Part shown: piece after piece, positions 11,530-23,179 of the stretch
How the letters are laid out: each line of letters opens with the position of its first letter
Position numbering within the stretch: the first letter of the stretch is position 1
Assembly: GCA_032622095.1 (NCBI GenBank)
Contig: CP136067.1
Span: 54,413,899 to 54,477,898 of the forward strand
DNA: 64,000 nucleotides
Source of the DNA: Siphonodentalium dalli
Taxonomy: Eukaryota > Mollusca > Scaphopoda > Gadilida > Siphonodentaliidae
Direction of reading: 5' to 3'
Notes under the pieces: model-generated
What the model was told of the DNA's origin: nothing
The model's database searches: none
The model's input: only the letters and a program-made list of their open reading frames with translations
Program-made: the position numbers and the translations under genes

Positions 11530-13930
11530 CTAGAGGCCTGCGGTCTTCGATTTTGTTTTAATCAATGATTCTAATCCACTTTATTTGGAAAGCTTTTCAA
11601 TGGCTTTATTTGGCTGACACTTACTCGACTGACTGCAACAGTTTTGTCAGTTTAAATTTTTGAATTGAACCCTAATATTGTACGATGTCACCCCATGGCT
11701 GTCTAAATTACAACTTTTATGACACTCATACAGGAACCAATCTAGTACAGTTTCATGCAGACAGAAACCAGTTTAGAACGCAGACTTAGTCCAGTGCAGT
11801 TTCATGACCCTCATGCTGACTGAAGCCAGTCTAGAATGCAGCCTGGGAGTTGGACACTCTTGCAGGCAGGGACCAGTCTTTTAAGTGCAGTTTCATGACC
11901 CTCAAGCTTGCAGAATTAAGCCTTTGATTTAGTTGTAATGATTCTAATCCACTTTATTTTGAAAGCATTTCAATGGCATTATTTCGTTGACACCAGAGCT
12001 GTTAAGTTTCACGGATTATCTGTGAGACTTCTGGATTGCCATAGCGAAAACATCTAAAATACAGATAATCACCCATTTCTCCTGCATGTGACAACGTGGC
12101 TAATTAGTAGGCCATGCATGTCAACAGATAAAATGAGTACACGCATCGGCCACTAATCCCTTTTTCACAGTTTGGGCATCCCTTAATATATTAATTGTTC
12201 TGAGACAGTTCAAGCATTTGTCAAAACAAACATGCATCTACTTGATTATCCCCCGCCAAATTTAAAATTTGCGGGGGATATAGTAATGGGTTCCGTCCGT
12301 CCGTCTGTCCATTTGTCCCGAATTTGTAAGAGTCATAACTTGAACAAATGTAAATGGATTTCAAAGATTTGTGGTATATGAGTTCACCTGACCATTACAT
12401 AGAATGAGTTCGCAAGCCAGGTCTGGCCAGATATTATTACCGGAGTTATTGGACTTTGTTTATTATTTTTGTCGAATTTACCAAATAGCAAATAGACGAC
12501 GTCACAGGGCTCATTTTCACAAATCTCAACGGATTTAAAAGATATTTGGTATATGAGTTCACCTGACCATTACCTAGAATGAGTTTGCAAGCCAGGTCCG
12601 GCCAGATATTTTTATCGGAGTTATTGGACTTTGGTAATTTCGACAAAAATAATAAACAAATAGACGTCACAGGGCTCATTTCCACAAATGTCAACGGATT
12701 TCAAAGATTTTTGGTACATGAGTTCACATGACCAGTATCTAGAACGAGTTCGCAAACCAGGTCCGGCCAGATATTTTCAGCAGAGTTATTGGACTTTGGA
12801 CAACTGTTTATTTTTTTGTGTGCAAATGGATGACGTCACAGGGCTAATTTCCACGAATGTCAACGGATTTAAAAGATTTTTGGTATATTCGTTCCCATGA
12901 CCAGTACCTAAAATGAGTTCGCAAGCCAGGCTTTTTGACAAAATCCCACCTCTTGTTTAGCACATACTGAGAACGCAAACATTTTATTGAGAATGCACTT
13001 CCCCAACTGCACAATTCGGCGGGGGATACCGCCGTCTGCGACTGCTTGTTTCAATACATGTAGACACATAATACACAGCTGTTAAATAACCGCTAAGTCA
13101 CAAAGCATGCCAACGGAATGTGTCAATTTTATTTGCGGGTAAACTGTAAGATGGGTCAATTTTGTACTTTCGGTTTCACACATGTCCGGTTGTAACCTGT
13201 GTATTACTATGGTTCGTTTTTACTTTTTTTAAATTTGTTTTAAGTTACTGCTTCTTAAAAAATGGTGACATTTCATTTGGGGTTTAAACTGTAAGACGAG
13301 TCCATTTTATAGTTTATTCCGATTTGTACTTTCGGTTTCGCACAAATCCAGCCGTACCCAGAGGAATTATGAGTATTTTATCTCAGTTTAAACGAAGTGC
13401 CTGCTTCTTTCTCTTTAATAAATGGTGGACCGTGGTGGTCTCTCAACACAGGTGGAATTTGTGTTTTGAGCCGAAAATTAGGTGGTCGTGGTCGCGTTTA
13501 ACAGGTGATCACCCATTGAAGGTGATATATAGAATGAACCAGTCAGTGAACAGGAAATTGGAGGTGGTTCCTCCTGCAAAACTCCCGGATGGCTATTTTC
13601 AAAACATTAACCGGTCTGGCTGACACGCACTCCACTGACTGCAACAGTTTTATCTGTTTCGATAATTAATTGAAACCTGTTATTTTAAAATGTCCCCTGC
13701 TGGCTGTCTGAAGTACACCTTTATGACACTCATGCAGACAGGGACCAGTTTCAAACTTTCATGACCCTCATGCTGGCAGAACCCAGTCTAGAGAACGGCC
13801 TGGGAGTATGACACCCGTGCAACCACGAACCAGTCTAGTACAGTTTCATGACCCTCGTGCATGAAGAAACATTAAGTACTAATGCACTATAAATTTAACC
13901 CACCTCAGACATTGAAACTTAATCTGATTT
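11530..13930. repeat. Two copies of an uncharacterised intronic repeat around a gcgggggata-type element
   Basis: The segments at about 11610-11900 and 13600-13865 share 'ctgactgcaacagtttt', 'cagtttcatgaccctcatgc' and 'gcctgggagt'. They flank the element at 12247-13051. A further pair of imperfect repeats with 'aaactgtaagatgggtc' / 'tttgtactttcggtttc' occurs at 13120-13340. No exon is supported here, and 13931-14674 also shows nothing recognisable. Confidence 0.45.
12247..13051. repeat. gcgggggata-type mollusc repeat with ~170-bp internal tandem copies
   Basis: Starts with the small palindrome cccccgccaaatttaaaatt...gcgggggata and ends with gcgggggataccgccgtctg. Four internal units share 'tggtatatgagttcacctga' and 'gagttcgcaagccaggtc' at about 12359, 12533, 12698 and 12868. 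Similar elements are common in marine mollusc genomes (from memory). Probably non-coding. Confidence 0.65.
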
Positions 13931-14674
13931 AGTTGATAATCATACCACCAAGTTTATGCTGCTATGTAATATTGTACAAATTCTGTAGGTTCACATTTTC
14001 TGTTGGAGAGGTAAAACTATTGGTATAATATTGGGCTACTTGTGTAACTCCTTCTCTGTACATCTCCATTCTCTCTTCCTCACACATCTGCTTCTGCCAC
14101 AGGTCTGATAGCTGAAATGGGACGCAGCCAGTCACATGACATCTAGTCGACACCAAGGAGGGAATTGTTTAATGACTCAAAACGCAAAAAAGCATCTCGG
14201 CTAATCTCGGGTTTTCATTTCTGTGAAATTGATTTTTCTGGCAATCTGAAACCAGATCAGAGGAAATTCATGAGGGAATTTTTCGATAATGTCTCAGACT
14301 TTACAATTTAATTTACAAATGTGAAATATGTGTTTGTGTCGGCTGTCTTGTATTGCGGCTTGAAGTGCCAATTGAGAAAGTTCTATACCACCAGCTCTAA
14401 ATGTTTTGCGGAGTATCTAAGCAAATCAAATTTTTTTTCAATTCTCATAGCGATTAGATGTCTTGTGTTCAGCCTTTTTAGTATGACAGCGACAGTAAGT
14501 TCTTCCAACAGCTTCCCTCATGATTGATTGATGAAGTTTTTTATGAATAAATGAGAAACGAAGACATTGTAATGAATGTATGGATTTCAGCCAATGCCAG
14601 CTCTGGGATCTTGGCAAACTGGGACGCTTCACTAACTGGGACCTCACACTGACTGGGACCTCACACTGACTTAA

Positions 14675-15066
14675 TTTTGGGGTCATTCGGCCAAAAAACA
14701 TGGTCGCCAGCAGCCATCTTGGATTTTACTCTTTGTATGACTAAATTCTTTAGCACGGGCTATATGTCATACCTTTAGTCTGATCATCATAAAATTTGTC
14801 ATGAATGTTATTGATGACATTTAGATGGGAACGAGTCATTTTGGGGACATTCGGCCAAAAAACATGGCCGCCAGCAGCCATCTTGGATTTTACTCTTTGT
14901 ATGACTAAATTCTTTAGCATGGGCTACAGGTCGTACCTTTAGTCTGATCGTCATAAAATTTGTCATGGATGTTAACAATGACATGTAGATGGGAACGACT
15001 CATTTTGGGGTCATTCGGCCGAAAACATGACCGCCAGCAGCCATCTTGGATTTTACTTTTCTCTTC
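14675..15066. repeat. Tandem repeat, 164-bp period, three copies
   Basis: The text 'attcggccaaaaaacatgg' begins at 14685, 14849 and 15013 (the last with small changes), followed each time by 'ccagcagccatcttggattt'. The exact 164-bp spacing shows a direct tandem array. It is intronic with no coding signal. From 15067 to 15749 nothing recognisable was found. Confidence 0.85.
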
Positions 15067-15749
15067 ATGTCTATAAACTAGTATTAGACATTCAACTTTC
15101 CACATTCCTAATTGCTCCATTGACTGTAATACATTAAATTATTCCCTTTCCAAGTTGAGCTACAGTATCATTGACACTTTCATTGATTTCAGTAATGTCT
15201 ATATTTTGATAAAATACTATAAGAAACGCTGTGTTTCACACATATACATATATATAGGAATCAGGGAGCTAAATGTGTTCTAGAGTCGGGGAGCGAGTAC
15301 TCCGTGGAGCTAAAGGTGAAGGTAACTGAAGAATGACCTTCACCTGATACATGCGACACTTTATTAAAGGATGACATCGCGTTTATTTGATTTGTACATA
15401 ATATCTAAATAATTTAAACTGGTGAATGAATGGGGGAATGGATTTTTGTAAGCGGGAAATTTATTTAACTAGCTGCTGTAGTCCTGGGTTTTTCCAGATC
15501 AAATTTGGCTGTGAGATAGCCCTGTCGTAGACTTGGGGATTTATTTTAAAAAGTAAACACATGACCTATGATTTTTCTTGCATTTTCGTGATCAACTGAT
15601 GTCAATCTAGCGGCGTAAACATCACTGGTATGGCCTGCAGGCTTCAATTCAGTGAATTTGGCCGAAAAGTTAACACTGTCGCCTATGGGAAACAATTTAG
15701 TTCAGTGATTCCTACAGTGTCATTGACACTTTCATTTCTCATGCCTTGA

Positions 15750-15986
15750 CCCTTTCATGACGGGAGCTGCGGGAAAGTGCATTCTCTTGTATATGCGAAT
15801 CTCCCATAGGGAGCCTTGCATATATAAGAGAATGCACGGGCTTACAAGATCAAGGTAAAATATTGTTAGGCCAATGCATTCTCTTATATATGCGAGGTGC
15901 CTTATGGGCAACTCGCATATATAAGAGAATGCATTGGCACAGGGTTTTCACAAAAAATCAGGAAGCTCCAGTCATGAAAGGGTTAA
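15750..15986. mobile_element. TTAA MITE with two hairpin cassettes, family A (well preserved)
   Basis: Inverted ends ccctttcatgacgggagc and gctccagtcatgaaaggg flank two hairpins at about 15775-15840 and 15871-15939. The arms are strongly conserved, while the inner stem-loop differs between the two. The right edge is TTAA; the left edge has tgac instead, so that side is mutated. From 15987 to 17030 no exon is seen. Confidence 0.8.
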
Positions 15987-17030
15987 TCATCAGGGACATA
16001 TCCAGGCCGTTTTTCATACCGTTTACCGGTTTGGGCGCCCAAACTCCAGGCACCCAAAAAAAAAGTAGATTTTACCAACTTTTTTTTTTTTTTAAATTAA
16101 GCTCCCAATTCATATCATAGTTGGAATCATACTGTAGAGTATGTTGGTTTATCTAGCTTTCATCTGTGAAAACTTCAAATAGTTTGAGTTCAGGTTTGTT
16201 ATCATTCAGACTTCAGTATTTCAATCAAATTAAAGTGAAATTACACAATACAGTACAGGAACAGTGACAATTTGATCATATCAACATGGTTATCAGGTGG
16301 GATCTCATAATACCAAATGAATAATTAACATGGAGTAATTACTAACTTAATAGACATCATTTCTGTACTACTAGTATATTATGTACCGGTTTGTGTCTCA
16401 CACTTGAATTTTAGAAAATAGCCTATTATATGAATTAGAGTGATAACGGTTTCATTTCAAGCAGGATAAGCATAATCCATTGAATCAAAAGATATCTGAC
16501 AATAACTTGTAAGCATTTCCAATCCATACATATATAAAAATTTCCAAAGTTCCGCTTGAGAAACTTGATCAAATTGACCTCTCAGTAAAATTCAATATAC
16601 TGAATCCGAGAGCCCCAGATTAGCTCTCAATGCATTGGATTTTCAAAAAATTTCCAGGGGAACAACCCCCAGACCCCCCCACCATCAACTGGGGGATACC
16701 CCCCTCCCGAACCTCCCTTGCTCAAGTGTTCGGGATATTGCCCAAAAACAGGTGTCCCCAAAAAATCGCTGGACCCTTCACTGATCATCAAATTACATTT
16801 CAATGACCCATTAATCAGTCTATTTTTTATCAAATTTGACAATCTAAATCAACTTGTAATATATAAGATTGGATACTGCTTCAATATCTGGAACTGTCCT
16901 AAGTGCCCTTGGCTATTTATGTTCGGAAGAATAAAATATAAGAAATAAAATCACCCTCCCACCCCATTTTTTTTTTTAAGTTGGTTGTAAATATAGCAAT
17001 TTATTTAGCCTTTAATATGTGTAACAGGAT

Positions 17031-17594
17031 CTGGCTGTTGATTTCATACTTACATTCGTTCATTTCCAGGTTCCCTGCTCAGCTATTTCATGAAACCAGT
17101 CTATCTGGATAGCATCATTCTGGGCAGTCTTTACAATGGGGAGCTGGCTGTTGATTTCATACTTACATTTGTTCATTTCCAGGTTCCCTGCTCGGCTATT
17201 TCATGAAACCAGTCTATCTGGATAGCATCATTCTGGGCAGTCTTTACAATGGGGAGCTGGCTGTTGATTTCATACTTACATTTGTTCATTTCCAGGTTCC
17301 CTGCTCGGCTATTTCATGAAACCAGTCTATCTGGATAGCATCATTCTGGGCAGTCTTTACAATGGGGAGCTGGCTGTTGATTTCATACTTACATTTGTTC
17401 ATTTCCAGGTTCCCTGCTCGGCTATTTCATGAAACCAGTCTATCTGGATAGCATCATTCTGGGCAGTCTTTACAATGGGGAGCTGGCTGTTGATTTCATA
17501 CTTACATTTGTTCATTTCCAGGTTCCCTGCTCAGCTATTTCATGAAACCAGTCTATCTGGATAGCATCATTCTGGGCAGTCTTTACAATGGGGA
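17031..17594 (+). repeat. Five-copy 113-bp tandem array containing the ADAR splice acceptor and exon start
   Basis: Units start at 17031, 17144, 17257, 17370 and 17483. Each has 'ctggctgttgatttcatact', a pyrimidine tract, tttccag and the first 73 or so bases of the last ADAR exon. No good donor lies inside a unit, so the copies give five alternative acceptors rather than repeated exons. Only the last is followed by the full exon. Units 2-4 read ctcggc where units 1 and 5 read ctcagc. Unit length is not a multiple of three. Confidence 0.95.
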
Positions 17595-18039
17595 GCACCT
17601 AGCGAGAGGAGTATACGGACGCTACAGCCAGGCAGAAGACATCCAACAACCATACCGACTCAACCAGCCATACCTTAGCAGCATAAGCAACCCAGAGAGC
17701 CGGCAACCAGGCAAAGCTCCTAACTTCAGCGTCAACTGGTGCATCATTGACAACACGATTGAAGTTATCAACACGATGACGGGCAAGACGGAAGTCGGCG
17801 AAACATCCAGGCTGTCGAAGCACGCCATGTTCAGATTGTTTAACAATCTCTATGACATGGCTGTAACAACAAACCATCCCGATAGTCTCGCACCCAAGCT
17901 GTACTCGGAAGCTAAAATCGGCGCTTTGGAGTACCAGTCTACCAAAGATAACCTATATAAGGCATTCCAGACCCTTAATTTAGGGGCATGGGTCAAGAAA
18001 CCAGCCGAGCAGGACCAGTTTGAGTTGAGCAGTAACTGA
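17522..18039 (+). CDS. ADAR2-like (ADARB1): ADAR2-like RNA adenosine deaminase, last coding exon (C-terminal part of deaminase domain)
   Basis: Continues the deaminase domain of the exon at 1125-1787. The leftover G plus GT makes the glycine of GCQ-GSLLS, and reading stays open to the TAA at 18037-18039, adding about 171 residues. Motifs conserved with ADAR2 include ILGSLY..EHL, NPESRQPGKAPNFSVNW, EVIN..TGK, SRLSKHA and the terminal LGAWVKKPAEQDQFEL, a region that in human ADAR2 helps bind inositol hexakisphosphate inside the domain. The total domain length (~390 residues) is normal for the family. The acceptor at 17520-17521 is the last of five tandem copies; using any earlier one gives a premature TGA. 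The ATG at 17542 is internal, not a start. AATAAA candidates downstream are distant (for example 18996), so the 3' end is unresolved. Confidence 0.95.
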
Positions 18040-18175
18040 TTGGTTAGAGTCATTTCATTGTTGAAATAATTTCATGATTATTGTACGTACAGGGCATAAA
18101 GTGTTTGGGGGGATGGACTTATTGGTTTGACCTGTTTGTTTCTCAGCTGAAGCTGTCAAAATGATTTATAACCAT

Positions 18176-18735
18176 TTAACCATTTCTATACTAAATGGAT
18201 TCTCCTATTCAGTTATTACTGTATACTTTTTGGAATGTTCTATTGATCATTTGGAGAGGTGTGCAGTATAAATTGCAGACAACAGTCAGACGAAAAGATA
18301 ATACAAGTGCTAAATGTTTCTTATTACACACATATGTGCGATTTCCATTGAAAACGCTGTTAACTAAAAATGGTAATGTCATTAGTGAATGAAGTCATTT
18401 CTCATGATGTCATTGACGTTAAGTCGCTTACTGATCTAGACTGAATTTCGATGGTTGAACTTTTTCCACAATAAGATTCTTTCTTGCATTAATTTTGGGT
18501 GTTTTAATCAAATTGATGCAGAAGTGTAATAGTGTAATCAATTAGTTCCGAGAATTATGTTAAATAATTCATTCAAGGTTTCTTAACAACGTCTCTCGCC
18601 TCTAGTTAATTATTTAACGTAATTCTCGAAACCAATCGATTACTCTCTATATATTCATTTGAGGAAAATGTTCAGATAATAAGTTCAACAAACGACTACT
18701 ACTCATCAATGAGTATTTACTATAGAAAGGGTTAA
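18176..18735. mobile_element. TTAA family B element with an internal foldback
   Basis: Left end 'ttaaccatttctatactaaa', right end 'gaaagggttaatt', and shared internal text 'actcatcaatgagtatttac' define family B. A separate imperfect foldback at about 18520-18650 (arms around 'agttccgagaattatgttaa') seems to be inserted within it. This lies just downstream of the ADAR stop codon. Confidence 0.6.
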
Positions 18736-19111
18736 TTATGACCAATTGGAAAACATTAAAGTTAGTGTATCTCTTCCTAACATCATTTATAAGGTTTCCT
18801 GGGTATAAAATAATCGAAGAAGCCTGTCCAGAAATTGTTCTATCAATTAATAATTTATTTATTTAGATTTTTTTCCTGGTATGATACATTGAGCATACCA
18901 AGATGAAGAACTCTATCTTGTTAGCACCATCAATTAAGGCAAATTTCATTTGAATTAACAGATTTCATCTTGAAATACGTTTTGCTTCCATCAGAAATAA
19001 ACCACATTGTTGTTCCTTTATAGACAAATAAATATACACAATCTTCAATTTGATCTGTATTTTATTCACAAAAAGCTAATGATGTTGTAATTGTGACCCA
19101 GAAGAGATATA

Positions 19112-19341
19112 CTTCTTTACTAAATGGATTCTCCGATTCAATTATAAAAGTATACACTGGAATGATCTATTTTCCATCTTATTCAGGAAATATAAGCAGA
19201 TGTTAACAGCACAAATAGATCATACAAGTGCAGACGGATTCATATCCATTGGTGGAAACTGTTAGTCGTTTGTTGGTATAATATCTGAACATTTACTAAG
19301 TGAACTACTCAGCAATGAGTATTCAATAAAGAAAGGGTGTC
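19112..19341. mobile_element. TTAA family B element
   Basis: Carries 'actaaatggattctccgatt', 'atctgaacatttactaag' and 'caatgagtattcaataaaga', all shared with other family B copies; ends are eroded. The rest of 18736-20973 contains no recognisable gene, only AT-rich sequence and short homopolymer runs. Confidence 0.65.
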
Positions 19342-20973
19342 AAATCATATGACCGTTTTAGCCATGAACCACACATGTCAAACCATTACAATTTCTTCAG
19401 AACACATGTTTACAGGGTTCCCACAGTGTGTTAAAAATCTGGTATAGCCTTGAATCTGACAATAGGACAATTCAACACCTAGAAAGCAGGGTTTGCGATG
19501 TCCAGAAAATTCTTTTAGCCATTTTTCAGAAACTTCGGCCAAATTTAAAAACCACAAGATATATCATCATTGGGAGGCAAAACAAAAACATGACATATTA
19601 ATAAAAAAAAAAGTAAAGCAAATAGAACAAATAAAACATCCACACAAAAAAATAACTTAAACTTTTCGAGATTGACGTGTAAAAAAAATTATACTGCAAG
19701 TGTGCACCGATGAGAACAGCACAAACAGTAAAATAGTTCACATTTTTATTGATATTGTCTATAGCAATAATAAACAGTAAAACGTTATCTACATGTAGCT
19801 GATATCGTATACCAATATAAATGAGAACAGATGTGCCTATTGTTGAATCCATAAAGCAATAAAGCATTGTTTATTGATTAAGAAAAGGGACAATATTAAA
19901 TAGGGGTTAATTATTAATCATTGTTTTGATAAGCATGTGTGGCTGTTAGTAAATTGTTATCCAGACATACAGGGGCGAGCAACTAATCATTAACTATTGA
20001 GGACTAAGGGTTTCTGTGAGAGCTGGCGATATATGGAGAAGTGATTGCTCACTATAGGCTTGAAACTTTGCGGCCAAATGAATGTTTTTTTGGCCCTGCT
20101 CGGAAGTGCTTAAAGTGCCTTAATTTAGGCCTAATATGCACTTCTCTCTAACACATTAAGTTGATCTTGAAGATTGTCATGAAATTTCATTGAATTTTTG
20201 AACAGAAGGCCTTGAAAATTGTCGTGAAAGAGCCTTGAATTTAAGAATGTCAGACTTGTGGGAACCCTTTTCAAAGAAGAAATGTTTTTTTTTTAAATTG
20301 TAATTTTAGTATGATTAATAGAATATGGTTAAATATTTTATTTTATTAATGAAATCCTGTAGAATGGGATGCCCATTCTCACCAAGGTTTGTGCCCTGGT
20401 TCTGATGATACCGGGTTCTCCTGATATCAGTATATTTTCACATCTACATATTATTTTTATTCACTTTGAAAACCTGTCTATTTTGAACGGATTCTCTTGC
20501 TAGTCATATTTCAAACTACCAGGCTACTCCTGCGATAGTTTTCTACCACTTTAATAAGATAAAACTGAAGGTTGGATATATTATTTGTCTATAGAAGCAT
20601 AATATAAAAGTGGTTTTATTTCAATTGTAAGAACACTTTCAAAGCATATCAAGAAGGAGAACCCTATCTTGTTTGGATCCTCGATCATGGCAAATTGTAT
20701 TTCTGTTCTAAAAATAGCCCCTAATACTATCCCGTGTTCTAAATAAAATTTCTATTGATACAATCTTTTCCTGACTGGTGTCCTCGATTCATGTCTATTA
20801 TTTATACCCCCGAATCTATATACAACTTTCTGGGAGGAGATAAACCATCTTTAAAGTAATATTAGTGAATTTTAGCGTTACTTAAAGTATTGTATGTCAT
20901 GATGGTTGCATAGTCAGCATGTTTCATCATTAGTAACTCGAGAACATTTGAAAGAATTCCTAAATTTTATGTA

Positions 20974-21182
20974 CAGTAATGCCCAAAGTAATTGACCACT
21001 TAACCACAGCAGAATTATGGGTAATTTTTCAGGATTTAGTCGGAAATATGGCTTGTTGCCATTCATTGGAAAGCTCTCGCCGAGAGTTTTCCGATGAATG
21101 GCAACAAGCCATTTTCCGACTAAATCCTGAAAAATTACCCATAATTCTGCTGTTAAGTGGTCAATTACTTTGGGCATTACTG
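20974..21182. mobile_element. TA-flanked long foldback element, family C
   Basis: A 209-bp near-perfect palindrome beginning cagtaatgccc and ending gggcattactg, with TA on both sides (20972-20973, 21183-21184). Arms of about 100 bp differ by only a few bases and meet near 21075. It has no coding content. The overlapping open frames on both strands follow from the palindrome. Confidence 0.9.
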
Positions 21183-21196
21183 TACTGAAATCATGG

Positions 21197-21414
21197 TTAA
21201 CCCTTCCATGACTAGAGCTTCCTGAAATTTTGCGGAAACCCTGTGCCAATGCATTCTTTTATATATGCGAGTCCCATAGCCCCATGACCTTGTTAGCCAG
21301 TGCATTCTCTTATATATGCGAGGCTCCCTATGGGAGACGGGCATATATAAGAGAATCCACTGGCACAGGGTCTTGAATGCTGCACCAGCACAGCTCCAGT
21401 CATGAAAGGGTTAA
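21197..21414. mobile_element. TTAA MITE with hairpin cassettes, family A
   Basis: TTAA at both edges (21197-21200 and 21411-21414), ends cccttccatgactagagc and ctccagtcatgaaaggg. One complete hairpin lies at about 21296-21363, while the left hairpin has lost its second half. Confidence 0.85.
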
Positions 21415-21967
21415 TGTTTGTCTAAAATCATTCTTTATTGTCTGAGAAATACTACCTATAATCTGTTTTGGACAAAAAAAAACAGATAACAAATTTATCA
21501 CCTGTTCAACATAGTTGTGAGAAAATTCACTTTCTTATCTAAATCTTACATCATTATTACACATAGTCCACATGAAATCATAATATAAATCGTCCCATTT
21601 TTTATGTTTTTTCTATCTGCTGTTTACCCCTATTCATTGCTGAATGGTTTCTCCTATGTAGTTCTAAAAGGTTCCATTGGAATTGTCGATTCTTCAATTG
21701 TAGGGATGGTTTGATAATAAAATGACAGCGCACAGGAAAACATCCTATCGTTATCTATACATTCATTGGTAAGGATGTTCAGCTCAGATGAACAATTTAT
21801 CTAAATGTCCAGAAACATCGCTAAAAATGGTCAGGTTCTATCTCATTATCAGTAGTTTATGGTGTCAAATCCGATGGACCTTTGTTTTCACTCAACACAA
21901 TACTATCTGTCAAATAGCGTACTTACAACGCCAGGACCATGATTTCAGTCTAAATATAGGCCCACTA

Positions 21968-22188
21968 CAGTAATGCCATAAATAATTGACTCCTTAACCA
22001 CAGCAGAATTATGGGTAATTTTTCAGGATTTAGTCGGAAATATGGCTTGCCATTCATCAGAAAGTTGCCATTCATCGGAAAGCTCTCACTTTCCGATGAA
22101 TGGTAACGAGCCATATTTCCGACTAAATCCTGAAAAAATACCCATAATTCTGCTGTGGTTAAGGAGTTGATTATTTAGGGCATTACTG
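21968..22188. mobile_element. TA-flanked long foldback element, family C
   Basis: Palindrome of 221 bp with ends cagtaatgcc and ggcattactg, TA on both sides. It shares its arms with 20974-21182, including 'cataattctgctg' and 'ggatttagtcggaaatatgg'. Small arm differences near the centre include a short duplicated 'gccattcatcggaaag' piece. Confidence 0.88.
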
Positions 22189-22314
22189 TATATTTACAAA
22201 CCTGTTGAACAGAAAAATGAATTTAAATGGTGACCTATGATCAATCTTATCCCAGTCTTCCTAATTGGGATATTTTAGGGTCGTCCTGGTTGGCTGTGGC
22301 TCTAAAAGTCATCT

Positions 22315-22572
22315 TTAACCCTTTCATGACGGGAGTTGCGCTGGTGCAGCATTAAATATCCTGGGTCAGTGCATTCTCTTATATATGTGAGTCTCCCATA
22401 GGGAAGCTCTAATGTTTTAGAACATGCACTGGCTTACAAGGTGAAGGTAAAAATTGTGCCAATGTATTCTCTTATATATGCAAGGCTCGCTTTGAGAGAC
22501 TCGCATATATAGAAGAATACATTGGCAGAGTTTTTGCAAAAGTTCTGGAAGCTCCGCTCATGGAAGGGTTAA
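22315..22572. mobile_element. TTAA MITE with hairpin cassettes, family A
   Basis: TTAA edges, left end ccctttcatgacgggagttg, right end 'gctccgctcatggaaggg'. Two hairpins are present, the first with a degraded right arm. Confidence 0.8.
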
Positions 22573-22947
22573 TAATTAAAAACTATGGCATATAAATAAA
22601 TTTTATTCCCATCTTTGAATGTTCATAATAATTGCAGCAAAAAAAAATATCTGAATTTTCAGCACTTGTTAAAAGCTCCAATTTATCAGCACTTGTTAAA
22701 TCAAACTGCAGATAAAATGTTTTTACAAATGAAGTATGATTTAATTTTATTTTTATTGTAACATTTATTTCTCATTTTAACCTTTTGAATAGGTAAGGCT
22801 TGTTGAGGAACCATTGATGTTGTAAGACTTGTATCTAGTTGTTGTATATTTGTCGATATGGGGAAAGCATCAATAAAATCATCATCATTTGTAACTCATT
22901 CTTCTTATCTGACCCCTAAAGAGGTTAATTAAATAACGAAAGAAGGT

Positions 22948-23179
22948 TTAACCCTTTCAGTGCCAAGTCCGATTTTTGTATCAACCCATATTTCCTTGAT
23001 CATTTTTCAAATTTATTGATTATAATAATGTGATACATTAGAGCTCTTTCCATCAATGTATCACATTATTATAATCAATAAATTGCTCTTTCCATCAATG
23101 TATCACATTATTATAATCAATAAATTTGAAAAATATTAATCAAGGAAATAAAAATCGGTCTTGGCACTGAAAGGGTTAA
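22948..23179. mobile_element. TTAA-flanked foldback with ccctttcagtgccaag ends
   Basis: Inverted ends ttaaccctttcagtgccaag and cttggcactgaaagggttaa bound 232 bp. The centre repeats the segment 'atgtatcacattattataat' twice on the right arm, so one arm is partly duplicated. This is a distinct end sequence from family A, but it shares the TTAA-CCCTTTC start. Confidence 0.85.

Noticed and set aside
16627-16948. Open frames on both strands near 16627-16948
   Set aside because: Proline/glycine-rich translation of a C/G-rich tract with no domain, splice or codon evidence.
20914-21249. Overlapping open frames on both strands around 20914-21249
   Set aside because: These are translations of the two arms of a palindromic foldback element.
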